NCBI RefSeq assembly: GCF_029784135.1
Contig: NC_073745.1
Coordinates: 112,706,716-112,770,715, forward strand
Length of the DNA: 64,000 bases
DNA from: Toxorhynchites rutilus septentrionalis
Taxonomy: Eukaryota; Arthropoda; Insecta; Diptera; Culicidae
Direction of reading: 5' to 3'
The position numbers were made by a program, and so were the translations under genes. Positions 46,698 to 57,526 of this stretch are shown piece by piece. The notes beneath the pieces are model-generated. The model did not search any database and had not been told where the DNA came from. It saw only the letters and a list, made by a program, of their open reading frames with translations. Positions within the stretch are counted from its first letter, which is position 1. The number at the start of each line of letters is the position of its first letter.

Positions 46698-47493
46698 TGT
46701 AGGGTCCATCGTTCCTAAATAAATACACACCTTAAATATATATGTATACACCTTGCATCAATTGGAGAGAAATGATGACAGTCAATACGGTAGTGGAGAG
46801 CAAGGAGCTGGAATTGACAGGTGGTTCTTTTTCGACAGTATGATGATAAGGCATGGATGATGCGAGAGGGGATGAAAAATGACAGCGGCTTTTTTGTTTA
46901 TAAACAAAGTAGATCAAATCTTTATGCTACATAGCGGTCCCCACCAACATATACCTACGCTGGGCTGGTTTCAATCGAACTAGCTGTTGTGTCTCACAAC
47001 CCGAACGATCAGGCGAGTCTCCAGCTAAAGCAGTACGGCACAAGCCCACCGGTTATTAAGAGCCACCTCTTTTATATACCCACTAGCAAAGCTCCCACAA
47101 TCGCTGAGTTTCCAATCCCAGCAGCAACGGCAACAACCCTCACGTCCCGTAGAACAGCAATACAGACAATAACTTGCAGCAGCCACCGAAACACTACAAT
47201 GATGCCAACAGCGTAAACAAAACCAACATTTATGCGCAGCAAACACATAGCGGCATGCACTCCTCATTGCATGCCATTTGTTATCCTCTTTCTCGGAAAA
47301 CTCTAGCCGTTCGTTTGGCCGCTGTCAATTCGAACTCAAGTAATGGCTGAGCAGCAGTTCTGACATAACGTTCCACCTTATTATACCGCCTTGGTGGAGA
47401 GTAGTGTGGAGGAGATCGCGTAACAAAGCACATGGAAATAGTAGTGATTGAAACGGTGAGAAAAAGGACTGCAGTTTATAGACGTATTTTACA
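46698..47493 (+). repeat. Mag-clade element, 5' LTR (796 bp)
   Basis: Starts TGTAGGGTCC and ends GTATTTTACA. It matches the 3' LTR, which lies in pieces at 57486-57526, 62073-62156 and 63679-63748, but is 601 bp longer because of a segment between two TGGAGAG words (46794 and 47395). Three substitutions were seen in the roughly 195 shared positions. The element is flanked by GTTGG (46693-46697 and 63749-63753). Confidence 0.9.
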
Positions 47494-49301
47494 CCTGGCG
47501 ACGACGGAAAATTTATTTAAAGGTGAGTAATATTAGTTTATAGAAAAAGAAAACAAAAGAAAAATTGCGAGTGTGAATAAAGGTAAGGTACTAGTGGCTG
47601 AAAGGTGGGCATAGCGCTGGCCCCAACAGTTGAAGTTTGGTTAGGTTTCAAGTGTATGATCGACTGAGGGGTGAAGCCACCATCCACAAATGGAAAACTG
47701 GGAAGTGGATGGTGCGGGGATAGAAAATTATAGAGTGTAGTGAGTTACGTGAAATTTGAATAAATAAACAATGAATCAAGTAATGGACGTCGGATTGAAT
47801 GACAATCCCTTGACTTTGTTATGAACTTTTCACAGTGCTAGTGTCTAATTACGACTTCTGGCAAATGTGTCAACGACCGTTTTCATCGCGATGAGATACA
47901 AGTTCACTGTCAAGGTTAATGTCAGCTCGTGGGAGAGACATGTACCGTTCGATGTCTAGTTAGAGTTCAAGTTTGTCGCAGTTGTGATATGGTATAGATG
48001 GATGGTGAACTCGAATTATTTGGCTAATGATTTGGTCCACAATAAACCGACACGAACATAAATGATTGTATTGTAGAAAGCAATATTCTATTTGCTGGTA
48101 GTTACGTATTCTCTGAGTCACATTTACTTCCTGAAAGCGGGTTTAGTAGCTCGGATTCGTTGTTGTTTACTAATAACAGACCGATTTCGATACAGTTTAT
48201 ATAGAGCTCAATTTTTTTCGTAAAACAGCATTTCTGGGTTGGGACACAATGGTATTCTATGGAAGTATGTATGAGCTGAAGGTTTAATTTTCAAAAATGT
48301 ATAACTCCATTTTTTTTGGGGGAGTGAAGGTCAAGTTCATTATTTTTAATGCATTTTGTCCAGGAGGAGAAACGAGGTAGTGTTTTTGTTTTTGCATTGG
48401 GAAAGAGAAAAAGTATAAGGTAAGTACTTCAATATAAATTGTTTTTCTTTATGCTTGAACCAGACAGTGTCTCAATGGGTGTTATATCCCGAGTGGAAGT
48501 ATAAAATAAATTGATATCATTAATTGCTTTTAAACTTCTTTTACTTTCTTTTTTCCTTTACTTCCTAATAAATTTAATTCCTGCTGACTGTCAATTAGAC
48601 AGTTGAATGTTAAGGTATAATCAATTGAAGTATTAACATGTTATGTGCCGGAATATATATGAATCGAGAGTAACTATATTTGTTGACATAACAGTCGGGA
48701 TCTTTGTGGAGTGTCTCTAGTGCCGGGAGCCTAGGGAAAGAGAAATGCTGCAGCAGATAGTTGAGCATCAAAGAGATCATAGCCGGGAGCTATGAGGGGG
48801 AACTCTAGTGCCGGGAGCCTAGAGGGAAAAGTTACAGTATGAAGCTGAGCATTGAAAGATCATAGTCGGGAGCTATGATGGGCATCATTAGTGCCATGAG
48901 GCAAGAGAGCGAATGCATTGATACAGAAGGGAGCGGAGAAAAGCATAGCCGGGAGCTATGATGGTTAATTCTAGAGCCGGGAGCCTAGTTATAGATAGAA
49001 TTTCGCAGTAGTGATCCGGGTATTTGTGAAAAAAAAAGTAGCCGGGAGCTATGTTGACTTTTGACTTTTTTTGGAGCTTAAAGAAAGATACACAATAGTA
49101 GGGTGTTGAGTATTTGAAGTTATAGCCGGGAGCTATATTCTTCGACTCTAGAACAGGGTGCCTAGAGAAGGAAAGAAATTGTACATTAGCAGTGGGACAC
49201 TAAATGTTGACGGTGCCTATTCGAAACATCTAGTAGAATGGATATAGAGAATATACTACCAGGTATAATTTTTCTGTTTTGTTTGTTTTCTACGATTTCA
49301 G
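47494..49301 (+). other. Mag element 5' leader (1.8 kb)
   Basis: Non-coding between the 5' LTR and gag. The first 1.2 kb is AT-rich and unremarkable. The last part holds the hairpin array described next. A leader of this length could house packaging or translation signals. Confidence 0.7.
48715..49167 (+). repeat. Array of about nine hairpins with a conserved CCGGGAG loop
   Basis: Two stem types alternate. Type A is CATAGCCGGGAGCTATG (48778, 48861, 48944, 49038 and 49121). Type B is CTCTAGTGCCGGGAGCCTAG or close (48715, 48803, 48970 and a diverged one at 49145). The loop GCCGGGAGC is constant while the stems differ but stay paired. At 49121 both stem ends changed together (TATAGC with GCTATA). 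The array ends 134 nt before the gag ATG. Spacing is irregular (about 25-90 nt). Confidence 0.8.
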
Positions 49302-50087
49302 ATGGATGAAAGTCGACCCTTACCAATGTTTCGATGTGAGCAAATCGAAAGTAGTAGGTTAGCGAAAGAATGGCGAGATTGGAAAGGAGCATTGGAATAT
49401 TACTTCGACTCGTATCAGATTATTGACCAGAAAATCAAGCGCTCTAAAATGCTACATTTCGGTGGGCCACAATTACAGAGAGTCTTTGAAAGTTTGGATG
49501 GTATTGAAGAGTTTCCTCTGGTGTTGTTGGAGAGGCCATACTACGATGTAGCAATAGATCGGTTGGATGCTTACTTCAAGCCACGTAGTCAAGATGTTCT
49601 CGAACGACATAAGCTACGTAATATGAAGCAATGTCCCAATGAACGCTTCTCTCATTATGTTTTACGCATACGCCAACAACTGATGGATTGTGGTCTCGAG
49701 AAGTATTCGAAAGAGATACGAAATGTAATTGAGGAGATCATGCTTATCGATGTGATTGTGGAGGGTTGCAATTCACCGGAGCTACGGCGTAAAATTCACG
49801 AAAAGGATCAGTCAGCGGCTGATATTGAGGCGTTGGGGGAGTCATTAGAGAGCGTTCATAACCAGGAGAGGGAACTTAAAGTTGGAACCAATAGCGACAG
49901 AGTTGATCAGTCAGAGATCTGCAAAATAGGAACGCATAAAGCAAAGAGTGAACGTCGACAGGAACAAATTGTAAAGCGTTTTTCAACGGGATCCTTCAGC
50001 ACTGATGGAAAGAGAAGGGAAACTCTGTGTTATGCTTGTGGAAATTATGGTCATATTTCTACTTCTGTCGGAATGTCGAAAATGTAG
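49302..50087 (+). pseudogene. Mag-clade gag, frameshifted in first zinc knuckle
   Basis: The frame starts MDESRPLPMFRCEQIESSRL at the first ATG after the leader. Capsid-like features are EWRDWKGALEYYFD near residue 26 and VLERHKLRNMKQCPNERF near residue 97, typical of Mag-type Gag. The nucleocapsid begins CYACGNYGHIS near residue 244 and then loses the frame. The matching second knuckle, CRKCRKTGHFERVC, is in the next frame downstream (+1). Gag would form the virus-like particle in the cytoplasm. Whether the shift was a programmed site or a lesion cannot be told, but it splits a knuckle and is more likely damage. Confidence 0.8.
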
Positions 50088-50868
50088 GAAGACCGGGCAC
50101 TTCGAAAGGGTTTGTCGCAAATGCTCATCGAATCCAGAAGTGCTGTCTTCGCCGAAGAAAGTTCGAGTTATTGATGGAACTAATCCATTGACTCAGGATG
50201 TCCTACCAAGCGAAAAGGAAACGGAGAAAAAGGTTCACTATACATTCTATACAGGGAATCAAGCCAACGTGTTCGATTGCAACATCGGTGGAGTTCCTGT
50301 GGAAGTACTGATTGATTCCGGTTCTGATGTGAATCTGATAACCGATAAAACGTGGAAACTGATGAAAGCTCAGCACATCGCCGTATCTAAATGCGAAAAG
50401 GGAAGCGAAAAGATTCTTAGAGCATACGGTAGTTCTAAACCTCTTTCGATTTTGGGGACATTCATGGCTGTTGTTGAAATTGGGAACCGTGCTACAGAAG
50501 CTACATTCTACGTTGTCGATGGGGGACAAAGAAACCTGTTGGGTGATGTCACGTCGAAAAAGCTGGCAGTACTGAAGATCGGATTAGAAGTGAATGCAGT
50601 CGCGGAAAATGCAGAGATAAAGCGTTCTCCTTTCCCGGAGATCTCTGGTGTTCAAGTGCGTATCCAAATGGACCCCAACATAACTCCGGTTTTCCAACCC
50701 TTGCGACGCGTACCGATACCTTTGGAAAATGCAGTAAATGAGAAGCTGGATGAATTACTAAAACGCGATATAATTGAGGTGAAGACTGGACCCGCGACAT
50801 GGGTGTCACCACTAGTAGTGGCAATCAAAACAAACGGCTCATTCGTGATCGTCACCCAATGCCGGTGA
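50005..50868 (+). pseudogene. Mag-clade pol: zinc knuckle, protease, RT start
   Basis: In order: CRKCRKTGHFERVC knuckle, then aspartic protease with the active site LIDSGSDVNLI near residue 107 and LLGDVTS, then the start of the RT (FQPLRRVPIPLE, KLDELLKRDIIE, WVSPLVVAIKTNGS). At about 50836 a deletion of the order of 40 bp removes the next RT block and shifts the frame to a stop at 50866. The protease would cleave Gag-Pol during particle maturation. Confidence 0.8.
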
Positions 50869-51170
50869 TTGAAGAAGTTATAGCGAGGATTGGAAGAGGT
50901 AAAATTTGGAGCGTGCTAGATGTGATGGACGCGTTTTTTCTACTAGAACTGGAGGAGGAATCGTGAGATGTAATGACATTCATAACACACCGTGGTTTAT
51001 ATAGATTCAAGCGGTTGCCGTCCGGTCTCGTCTCAGCACCAGAAATATTTCAGCGAACGATGGATGAAATGCTAGCAGACTGTGAAGGTGCCTACTGGTA
51101 CCTCGACGATGTGGGTGTCGAGGGCAGTACGTTGGAAGAACACGACAGCCGATTGAATCAGGTATGATTT
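50869..51170 (+). pseudogene. Mag-clade RT core with YLDD motif
   Basis: The frame resumes after the deletion with RHPMPVIEEVI and WSVLDVMDAFFLLEL, is broken by a TGA at 50965, and continues with THRGLYRFKRLPSGL, APEIFQRTMDE and the catalytic YWYLDDVGV. It ends at LEEHDSRLNQ exactly at CAG|GTATGA, where the intron-like insert begins. The next RT residues (VLQKFKERGVVLN) are found after the insert. Confidence 0.8.
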
Positions 51171-52345
51171 GGAAGTTACGAGTATATTCATTCATGTACA
51201 TTTTTTTTGCATAATGAATAAATCAAAGCGAATTTTGACGTAGGACTACGTCTTTCATTTCTATACCGGGGTGTAAAATCAAAGTTTCGAAAACGAAAGC
51301 GTTACGCCGGAGACCGAGATTTTGAGTGTTAATAGCTCCTAAACAACTGAACGAAATGGTATGATAAACACTTCATTCGAAAGATAAAATGTCTACGCGT
51401 TCTATACTTGTTACTTTCTGATCCAAAAACTTGTTTCAACAGTCTTAAATTTGCTTTCAAAATAGGCTATTGAAATCACCAATCGGTATATAAGCGAGCG
51501 CCGCTCGGAAATCCACTCAGTTCTAATTGAACAGCGATTGGAGCATGTTGTCGCTGTTGCGGTGAAGCTCTTCATTTATCATGAAAGCGCGGATGAACGG
51601 TGTCACCAAGAGCCTGTTTGTGCACCTTAGGCCAGAAGGGAATCCATCAGGAGGAGAGTGATGCTACAAACGGTTCCTCGGGAAGATCTCGAAGCAGCCG
51701 CTACACACACACATACACGCACGGAATTCTTTCCGTTTGGATCGAGAATGATCCGGAAAATAATCTGCCAGTTCCTCTAGGAATTTAAAAATACATTTAT
51801 GTGAAAGAGTTTATTTGAATGTTTTCTATCCATGTAACACTGTGACCAAATATGTTTCAATCAAGTGCTATTAACAGATGGTTATCGAGTTAGCATTAAC
51901 CACTGGTGGGCTTCCAGTATCGAGGAAAATGTGGAAATATCTAATCGTTACTGAAAATAATCTGCCAGTTCCTCTGGGAATTTAAAATTACATTCATATG
52001 AAAGAGTTTATTTTAATGTTTTCTATCCATGTAACACTGTGACCAAATACATTAGGTTTTGTGATTTTTCAATCAATCGCAATCAACAGGATAGCTTCTG
52101 AAGATTATTCATCCCCATCAGTAGGATATTTCCGTATCCAATATTGGATGCATAAAACCTTGTGCCTTCAACGTAACGCTCTCGTTTTCGAAGTTCTCCA
52201 AATATTCATTCATTCAGAATGAATTCAGATTCAACTTCATACAAATGATCTCTAAATCAACGATAGTCCTACGTCACCCTTGCGGTTATACCATTGATAT
52301 AACCCACTTCCTGTTTTTCTCCCTATTTTGTGTGTGTTTTTTTTA
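51168..52345 (+). other. Intron-like insert in the RT, AG|GT bounded
   Basis: It interrupts the RT between LNQ and VLQ. It starts GTATGATTTGG and ends TGTGTGTTTTTTTTAG, a pyrimidine tract plus AG, and its removal restores the RT frame in phase 0. AGGTAT occurs at both edges, so it can also be read as an insertion with a 6-bp target duplication. Without the P3 element inside, it is about 90-100 bp. Confidence 0.6.
51234..52318 (+). mobile_element. P-family element, copy 3
   Basis: Starts TTTTGACGTAGGACTACGTC and ends ACCCACTTCCTGTTTT, with the internal inverted TAGTCCTACGTCA near 52265-52277. It has TATATAA at 51487-51493 and TCAGT at 51517-51521. It lies inside the RT insert, and its right end coincides with the left edge of the tandem RNase H array. 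Confidence 0.85.
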
Positions 52346-52346
52346 G

Positions 52347-53006
52347 GTATTGCAAAAATTTAAGGAAAGGGGTGTGGTTCTTAACTGGGACAAATGTAGG
52401 ATTCGTGTTACCGAGTTTGATTTCCTCGGATACAAAATCACCCCACGTGCACCTTCCGAAGCTAAAAGAGATGCCATAGCAGCTTTCCGACATCCAGTAA
52501 ACGAAAGCGAGGTTAGAAGCTTTCTAGGTCTTGCAAACTACATGGGCAAGTTCATTCCTAATTTAGCCGAAATTGATGAACCACTTAGAAGACTCACGCA
52601 GAAAGGCATCAAGTTTCAATGGAGTACAACCGAGGAACAAGCTTTCAACGCTATTAAATCCTCCCTTTCAAAGTCCAGTTGTCTTGGATTTTTCAATCCA
52701 AACCATGACACATCGTTGTATGCAGATGCAAGTCCGATAGCTTTAGGTGCAGTTCTCGTCCAAATTGACGATAAAAGGGAACCACGAGTTATCTGTTACG
52801 CTTCGAAATCGCTCACCGAAACCGAAAGAAGATACTGTCAAACAGAAAAGGAAGCTCTGTCGTTGGTTTGGAGTGTTGAGAAATTTCAAGTCTATCTGAT
52901 AGGAAGACAATTCAATCTTCTAACGGACTGTAAAGCCCTGACCTTCTTGTTCACACCCACGTCCCGTCCATGTGCGCGAATTGAGTGGTGGGTGTTACGA
53001 TTGTAG
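52347..53006 (+). pseudogene. RNase H module copy 1
   Basis: The end of RT (VLQKFKERGVVLNWDKC, FDFLGYKITP), a connection segment (FLGLANYMGKFIPNLAEI) and RNase H. The RNase H residues are visible as LYADASPIALGAVL (first catalytic Asp), YCQTEKEALSLVW (Glu) and LLTDCKALTFLF (second Asp). The product would degrade the RNA strand during reverse transcription. It ends at the shared TAG at 53004, which interrupts the link to integrase. Confidence 0.85.
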
Positions 53007-53084
53007 AGCTTTAAGTATAAGGTAGTTCACATTCCCGGCCAATCAAACATCGCTTCTCCCTATTTTGTGTGTGTTTTTTTTTAG

Positions 53085-53744
53085 GTATTGCAAAAATTTA
53101 AGGAAAGGGGTGTGGTTCTTAACTGGGACAAATGTAGGATTCGTGTTACCGAGTTTGATTTCCTCGGATACAAAATCACCCCACGTGCACCTTCCGAAGC
53201 TAAAAGAGATGCCATAGCAGCTTTCCGACATCCAGTAAACGAAAGCGAGGTTAGAAGCTTTCTAGGTCTTGCAAACTACATGGGCAAGTTCATTCCTAAT
53301 TTAGCCGAAATTGATGAACCACTTAGAAGACTCACGCAGAAAGGCATCAAGTTTCAATGGAGTACAACCGAGGAACAAGCTTTCAACGCTATTAAATCCT
53401 CCCTTTCAAAGTCCAGTTGTCTTGGATTTTTCAATCCAAACCATGACACATCGTTGTATGCAGATGCAAGTCCGATAGCTTTAGGTGCAGTTCTCGTCCA
53501 AATTGACGATAAAAGGGAACCACGAGTTATCTGTTACGCTTCGAAATCGCTCACCGAAACCGAAAGAAGATACTGTCAAACAGAAAAGGAAGCTCTGTCG
53601 TTGGTTTGGAGTGTTGAGAAATTTCAAGTCTATCTGATAGGAAGACAATTCAATCTTCTAACGGACTGTAAAGCCCTGACCTTCTTGTTCACACCCACGT
53701 CCCGTCCATGTGCGCGAATTGAGTGGTGGGTGTTACGATTGTAG
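53085..53744 (+). pseudogene. RNase H module copy 2
   Basis: Same domain content as copy 1 and, on inspection, the same protein, including the missing Gly-Val (KITPRAPSE) and the terminal TAG. Confidence 0.85.
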
Positions 53745-53822
53745 AGCTTTAAGTATAAGGTAGTTCACATTCCCGGCCAATCAAACATCGCTTCTCCCTA
53801 TTTTGTGTGTGTTTTTTTTTAG

Positions 53823-54488
53823 GTATTGCAAAAATTTAAGGAAAGGGGTGTGGTTCTTAACTGGGACAAATGTAGGATTCGTGTTACCGAGTTTGATTTC
53901 CTCGGATACAAAATCACCCCACGTGGTGTTGCACCTTCCGAAGCTAAAAGAGATGCCATAGCAGCCTTCCGACATCCAGTAAACGAAAGCGAGGTTAGAA
54001 GCTTTCTAGGTCTTGCAAACTACATGGGCAAGTTCATTCCTAATTTAGCCGAAATTGATGAACCACTTTGAAGACTCACGCAGAAAGGCATCAAGTTTCA
54101 ATGGAGTACAACCGAGGAACAAGCTTTCAACGCTATTAAATCCTCCCTTCCAAAGTCCAGTTGTCTTGGATTTTTCAATCCAAACCATGACACATCGTTG
54201 TATGCAGATGCAAGTCCGATAGCTTTAGGTGCAGTTCTCATCCAAATTGACGATAAAAGGGAACTACGAGTTATCTGTTACGCTTCGAAATCGCTCACCG
54301 AAACCGAAAGAAGATACTGTCAAACAGAAAAGGAAGCTCTGTCGTTGGTTTGGAGTGTTGAGAAATTTCAAGTCTATCTGATAGGAAGACAATTCAATCT
54401 TCTAACGGACTGTAAAGCCCTGACCTTCTTGTTCACACCCACGTCCCGTCCATGTGCGCGAATTGAGTGGTGGGTGTTACGATTGTAG
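53823..54488 (+). pseudogene. RNase H module copy 3, extra stop
   Basis: Has the Gly-Val pair (KITPRGVAPSE). A TGA at 54069 (LRR codons changed to L-stop-R) cuts this copy between the connection and RNase H. The RNase H half carries the Ile and Leu variants (AVLIQIDDKREL) shared with copy 5. Confidence 0.85.
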
Positions 54489-54566
54489 AGCTTTAAGTAT
54501 AAGGTAGTTCACATTCCCGGCCAATCAAACATCGCTTCTCCCTATTTTGTGTGTGTTTTTTTTTAG

Positions 54567-55232
54567 GTATTGCAAAAATTTAAGGAAAGGGGTGTGGTTC
54601 TTAACTGGGACAAATGTAGGATTCGTGTTACCGAGTTTGATTTCCTCGGATACAAAATCACCCCACGTGGTGTTGCACCTTCCGAAGCTAAAAGAGATGC
54701 CATAGCAGCCTTCCGACATCCAGTAAACGAAAGCGAGGTTAGAAGCTTTCTAGGTCTTGCAAACTACATGGGCAAGTTCATTCCTAATTTAGCCGAAATT
54801 GATGAACCACTTAGAAGACTCACGCAGAAAGGCATCAAGTTTCAATGGAGTACAACCGAGGAACAAGCTTTCAACGCTATTAAATCCTCCCTTTCAAAGT
54901 CCAGTTGTCTTGGATTTTTCAATCCAAACCATGACACATCGTTGTATGCAGATGCAAGTCCGATAGCTTTAGGTGCAGTTCTCGTCCAAATTGACGATAA
55001 AAGGGAACCACGAGTTATCTGTTACGCTTCGAAATCGCTCACCGAAACCGAAAGAAGATACTGTCAAACAGAAAAGGAAGCTCTGTCGTTGGTTTGGAGT
55101 GTTGAGAAATTTCAAGTCTATCTGATAGGAAGACAATTCAATCTTCTAACGGACTGTAAAGCCCTGACCTTCTTGTTCACACCCACGTCCCGTCCATGTG
55201 CGCGAATTGAGTGGTGGGTGTTACGATTGTAG
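54567..55232 (+). pseudogene. RNase H module copy 4, mosaic
   Basis: The 5' half matches copies 3 and 5 (Gly-Val present, GCAGCCTTCC). The 3' half matches copies 1 and 2 (SSLSKSS, AVLVQ, KREP). It has the shared TAG and no extra stop. Confidence 0.85.
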
Positions 55233-55309
55233 AGCTTTAAGTATAAGGTAGTTCACATTCCCGGCCAATCAAACATCGCTTCTCCCTATTTTGTGTGTGT
55301 TTTTTTTAG

Positions 55310-55975
55310 GTATTGCAAAAATTTAAGGAAAGGGGTGTGGTTCTTAACTGGGACAAATGTAGGATTCGTGTTACCGAGTTTGATTTCCTCGGATACAAAA
55401 TCACCCCACGTGGTGTTGCACCTTCCGAAGCTAAAAGAGATGCCATAGCAGCCTTCCGACATCCAGTAAACGAAAGCGAGGTTAGAAGCTTTCTAGGTCT
55501 TGCAAACTACATGGGCAAGTTCATTCCTAATTTAGCCGAAATTGATGAACCACTTAGAAGACTCACGCAGAAAGGCATCAAGTTTCAATGGAGTACAACC
55601 GAGGAACAAGCTTTCAACGCTATTAAATCCTCCCTTCCAAAGTCCAGTTGTCTTGGATTTTTCAATCCAAACCATGACACATCGTTGTATGCAGATGCAA
55701 GTCCGATAGCTTTAGGTGCAGTTCTCATCCAAATTGACGATAAAAGGGAACTACGAGTTATCTGTTACGCTTCGAAATCGCTCACCGAAACCGAAAGAAG
55801 ATACTGTCAAACAGAAAAGGAAGCTCTGTCGTTGGTTTGGAGTGTTGAGAAATTTCAAGTCTATCTGATAGGAAGACAATTCAATCTTCTAACGGACTGT
55901 AAAGCCCTGACCTTCTTGTTCACACCCACGTCCCGTCCATGTGCGCGAATTGAGTGGTGGGTGTTACGATTGTAG
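55310..55975 (+). pseudogene. RNase H module copy 5, adjoining integrase
   Basis: Gly-Val present, with the variants SSLPKSS, AVLIQ and KREL. It ends at the shared TAG (55973). Beyond it the frame continues as FKYKVVHIPGQSNIADVLSRL, the expected RNase H to integrase linker. Confidence 0.85.
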
Positions 55976-57441
55976 AGCTTTAAGTATAAGGTAGTTCACA
56001 TTCCCGGCCAATCAAACATCGCTGATGTCTTGTCACGTCTGTCTACGTTTGCACCAATGCCTTTTGATGAATCGGAGGAACTAGCTGTCCGAGAGATTGT
56101 GTCTTCTACAGCAACCACAGTAGCCTTGAGGTGGGGAGAAATTGAGTCTGCCAGTAAGGAGGATCCGGATATAAATCAAATACGAGAGGCATTGGCCTCA
56201 GGTATGAGTAATGATTTACCGTTATGTTACAAAATGATTTTGTCGGAGTTGTGTTTTGTCAACAATGTCCTACTAAGAGGCGATCGCATTGTAATACCTG
56301 CTAATCTTCAACAACGGGTCTTGCAGGTTGCGCATGAGGGTCACCCAGGAATAAGAATGATGAAATCATACTTGCGCGCGAACGTGTGGTGGTCCAAGAT
56401 GGACCAGCACATCGAGAAGTATGTGAAAACCTGTCGTGGGTGTACCCTCGTGTCTGCACCTAATCCACCAGAACCGCTCGGAAGAATTTGCCTTCCCATC
56501 CGTGGGAACAAATCGCCATTGACTTTTTGGGACCGCTTCCTAATGGTGAGAATCTTCTGGTATGTATTGATTACTACAGTAGATACTTGGAAATTGTAGA
56601 AATGCAGGATATCACAACCACGGCCACCATAGAGCAGCTGTTGACAATCTTCTCTCGATATGGAATTCCTAACACTCTCCGAGCAGATAACGGGCCACAA
56701 TTCTCATCGGAAGAATTTCGAGCGTTTTGTGATGAACAGGGAATTCATTTAGAAAACACAATCCCTTACTGGCCCCAAATGAACGGAGAAGCGGAGCGCC
56801 AAAATCGTTCAATCCTAAAGCGTCTTCGGATTTCTCAACAGCTGGGATAAGACTGGCGAAAAGAATTGCGCCGATATCTTCTAACCTATCATTCAGCAAT
56901 ACACACGACAACAGGAAAAGCGCCTTTAGAATTGATGTTCGGACGGCGTTTGCGTACTAAATTGCCTTGTGTACCTTCTGTTGACAATTTCGATGAAGAC
57001 GTGAGAGATCATGACATGATTCAGAAAGAAAAAGGGAGGGTATATGCTGATCGCAGACGGAGAGCGAGGCCATGTGATATCGAAGTAGGCGACCACGTTT
57101 TAACAAAAAGACACAAGAAAGATAACAAACTGTGCTCTGATTTTTCCCCTGAGGAATTCGTAGTCACTCAAAAGAAAGGAACTGACGTAATGATTCGTTC
57201 ATCATCTTCTGGGAAAGAGTTCAGAAGGAGTGCAGCTCATTTAAAGGTCATACCGGCAGAAACAACACTAAACGATACTCGGGATGCTGTTCCGGACGAC
57301 GATCAACGAGAACTAGCTGTGGAGGAATCTGGCATAACGGAGAATGAAGATTCATTTCATTCAGATGAAGGAACATCACGCCATAGACCGGAACGAACCA
57401 GAATGGAATCGAGTCGATTAAAGGATTATATTTCATATTAA
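55976..57441 (+). pseudogene. Mag-clade integrase, frameshifted and with a stop
   Basis: The N-terminal HHCC zinc domain is HEGHPGIRMM...CRGC (in the frame 56030-56599). The DDE core is in another frame (56488-56850): IAIDFLGPLPNG gives the first Asp, LRADNGPQFSSEEF the second and MNGEAERQN the Glu. A TAA at 56848 then interrupts it. The remaining C-terminus (56866-57441) has YHSAIHTTTGKAPLELMFGRRLR, typical of Ty3/gypsy integrases, then an acidic tail ending at 57439. The enzyme would insert the DNA copy into the genome. One frameshift and one nonsense codon disable it. Confidence 0.85.
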
Positions 57442-57472
57442 ATACGAACGATATGCCTTTGTTTCCGTTTAT

Positions 57473-57485
57473 AGAAGGGGGGAGG
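57473..57485 (+). promoter_or_regulatory. Mag polypurine tract
   Basis: AGAAGGGGGGAGG stands directly before the 3' LTR start TGTAGGG at 57486. This is where second-strand synthesis would be primed. Confidence 0.8.
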
Positions 57486-57526
57486 TGTAGGGTCCCTCGT
57501 TCCTAAATAAATACACACCTTGAATA
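57486..57526 (+). repeat. Mag 3' LTR, first piece
   Basis: Starts TGTAGGGTCCCTCG like the 5' LTR. It is interrupted at AATA by the CsRn1-clade element. The other pieces are at 62073-62156 and 63679-63748. Confidence 0.9.

Larger units (their letters stand above)
52319..56023 (+). repeat. Five tandem copies of the RT-thumb/RNase H module (737-744 bp each)
   Basis: Unit starts are at 52319, 53056, 53794, 54538 and 55282; only the last runs on into integrase. Each unit has the insert's pyrimidine tract and AG, then the end of RT and RNase H, then the same TAG in place of a codon after WWVLRL. Copies 1-2 lack 6 bp (GTGTTG) present in copies 3-5. Confidence 0.95.

Noticed and set aside
46989..47216. 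75-codon frame in the Mag 5' LTR
   Set aside because: It lies in an LTR and has low-complexity composition; its segment is absent from the 3' LTR.
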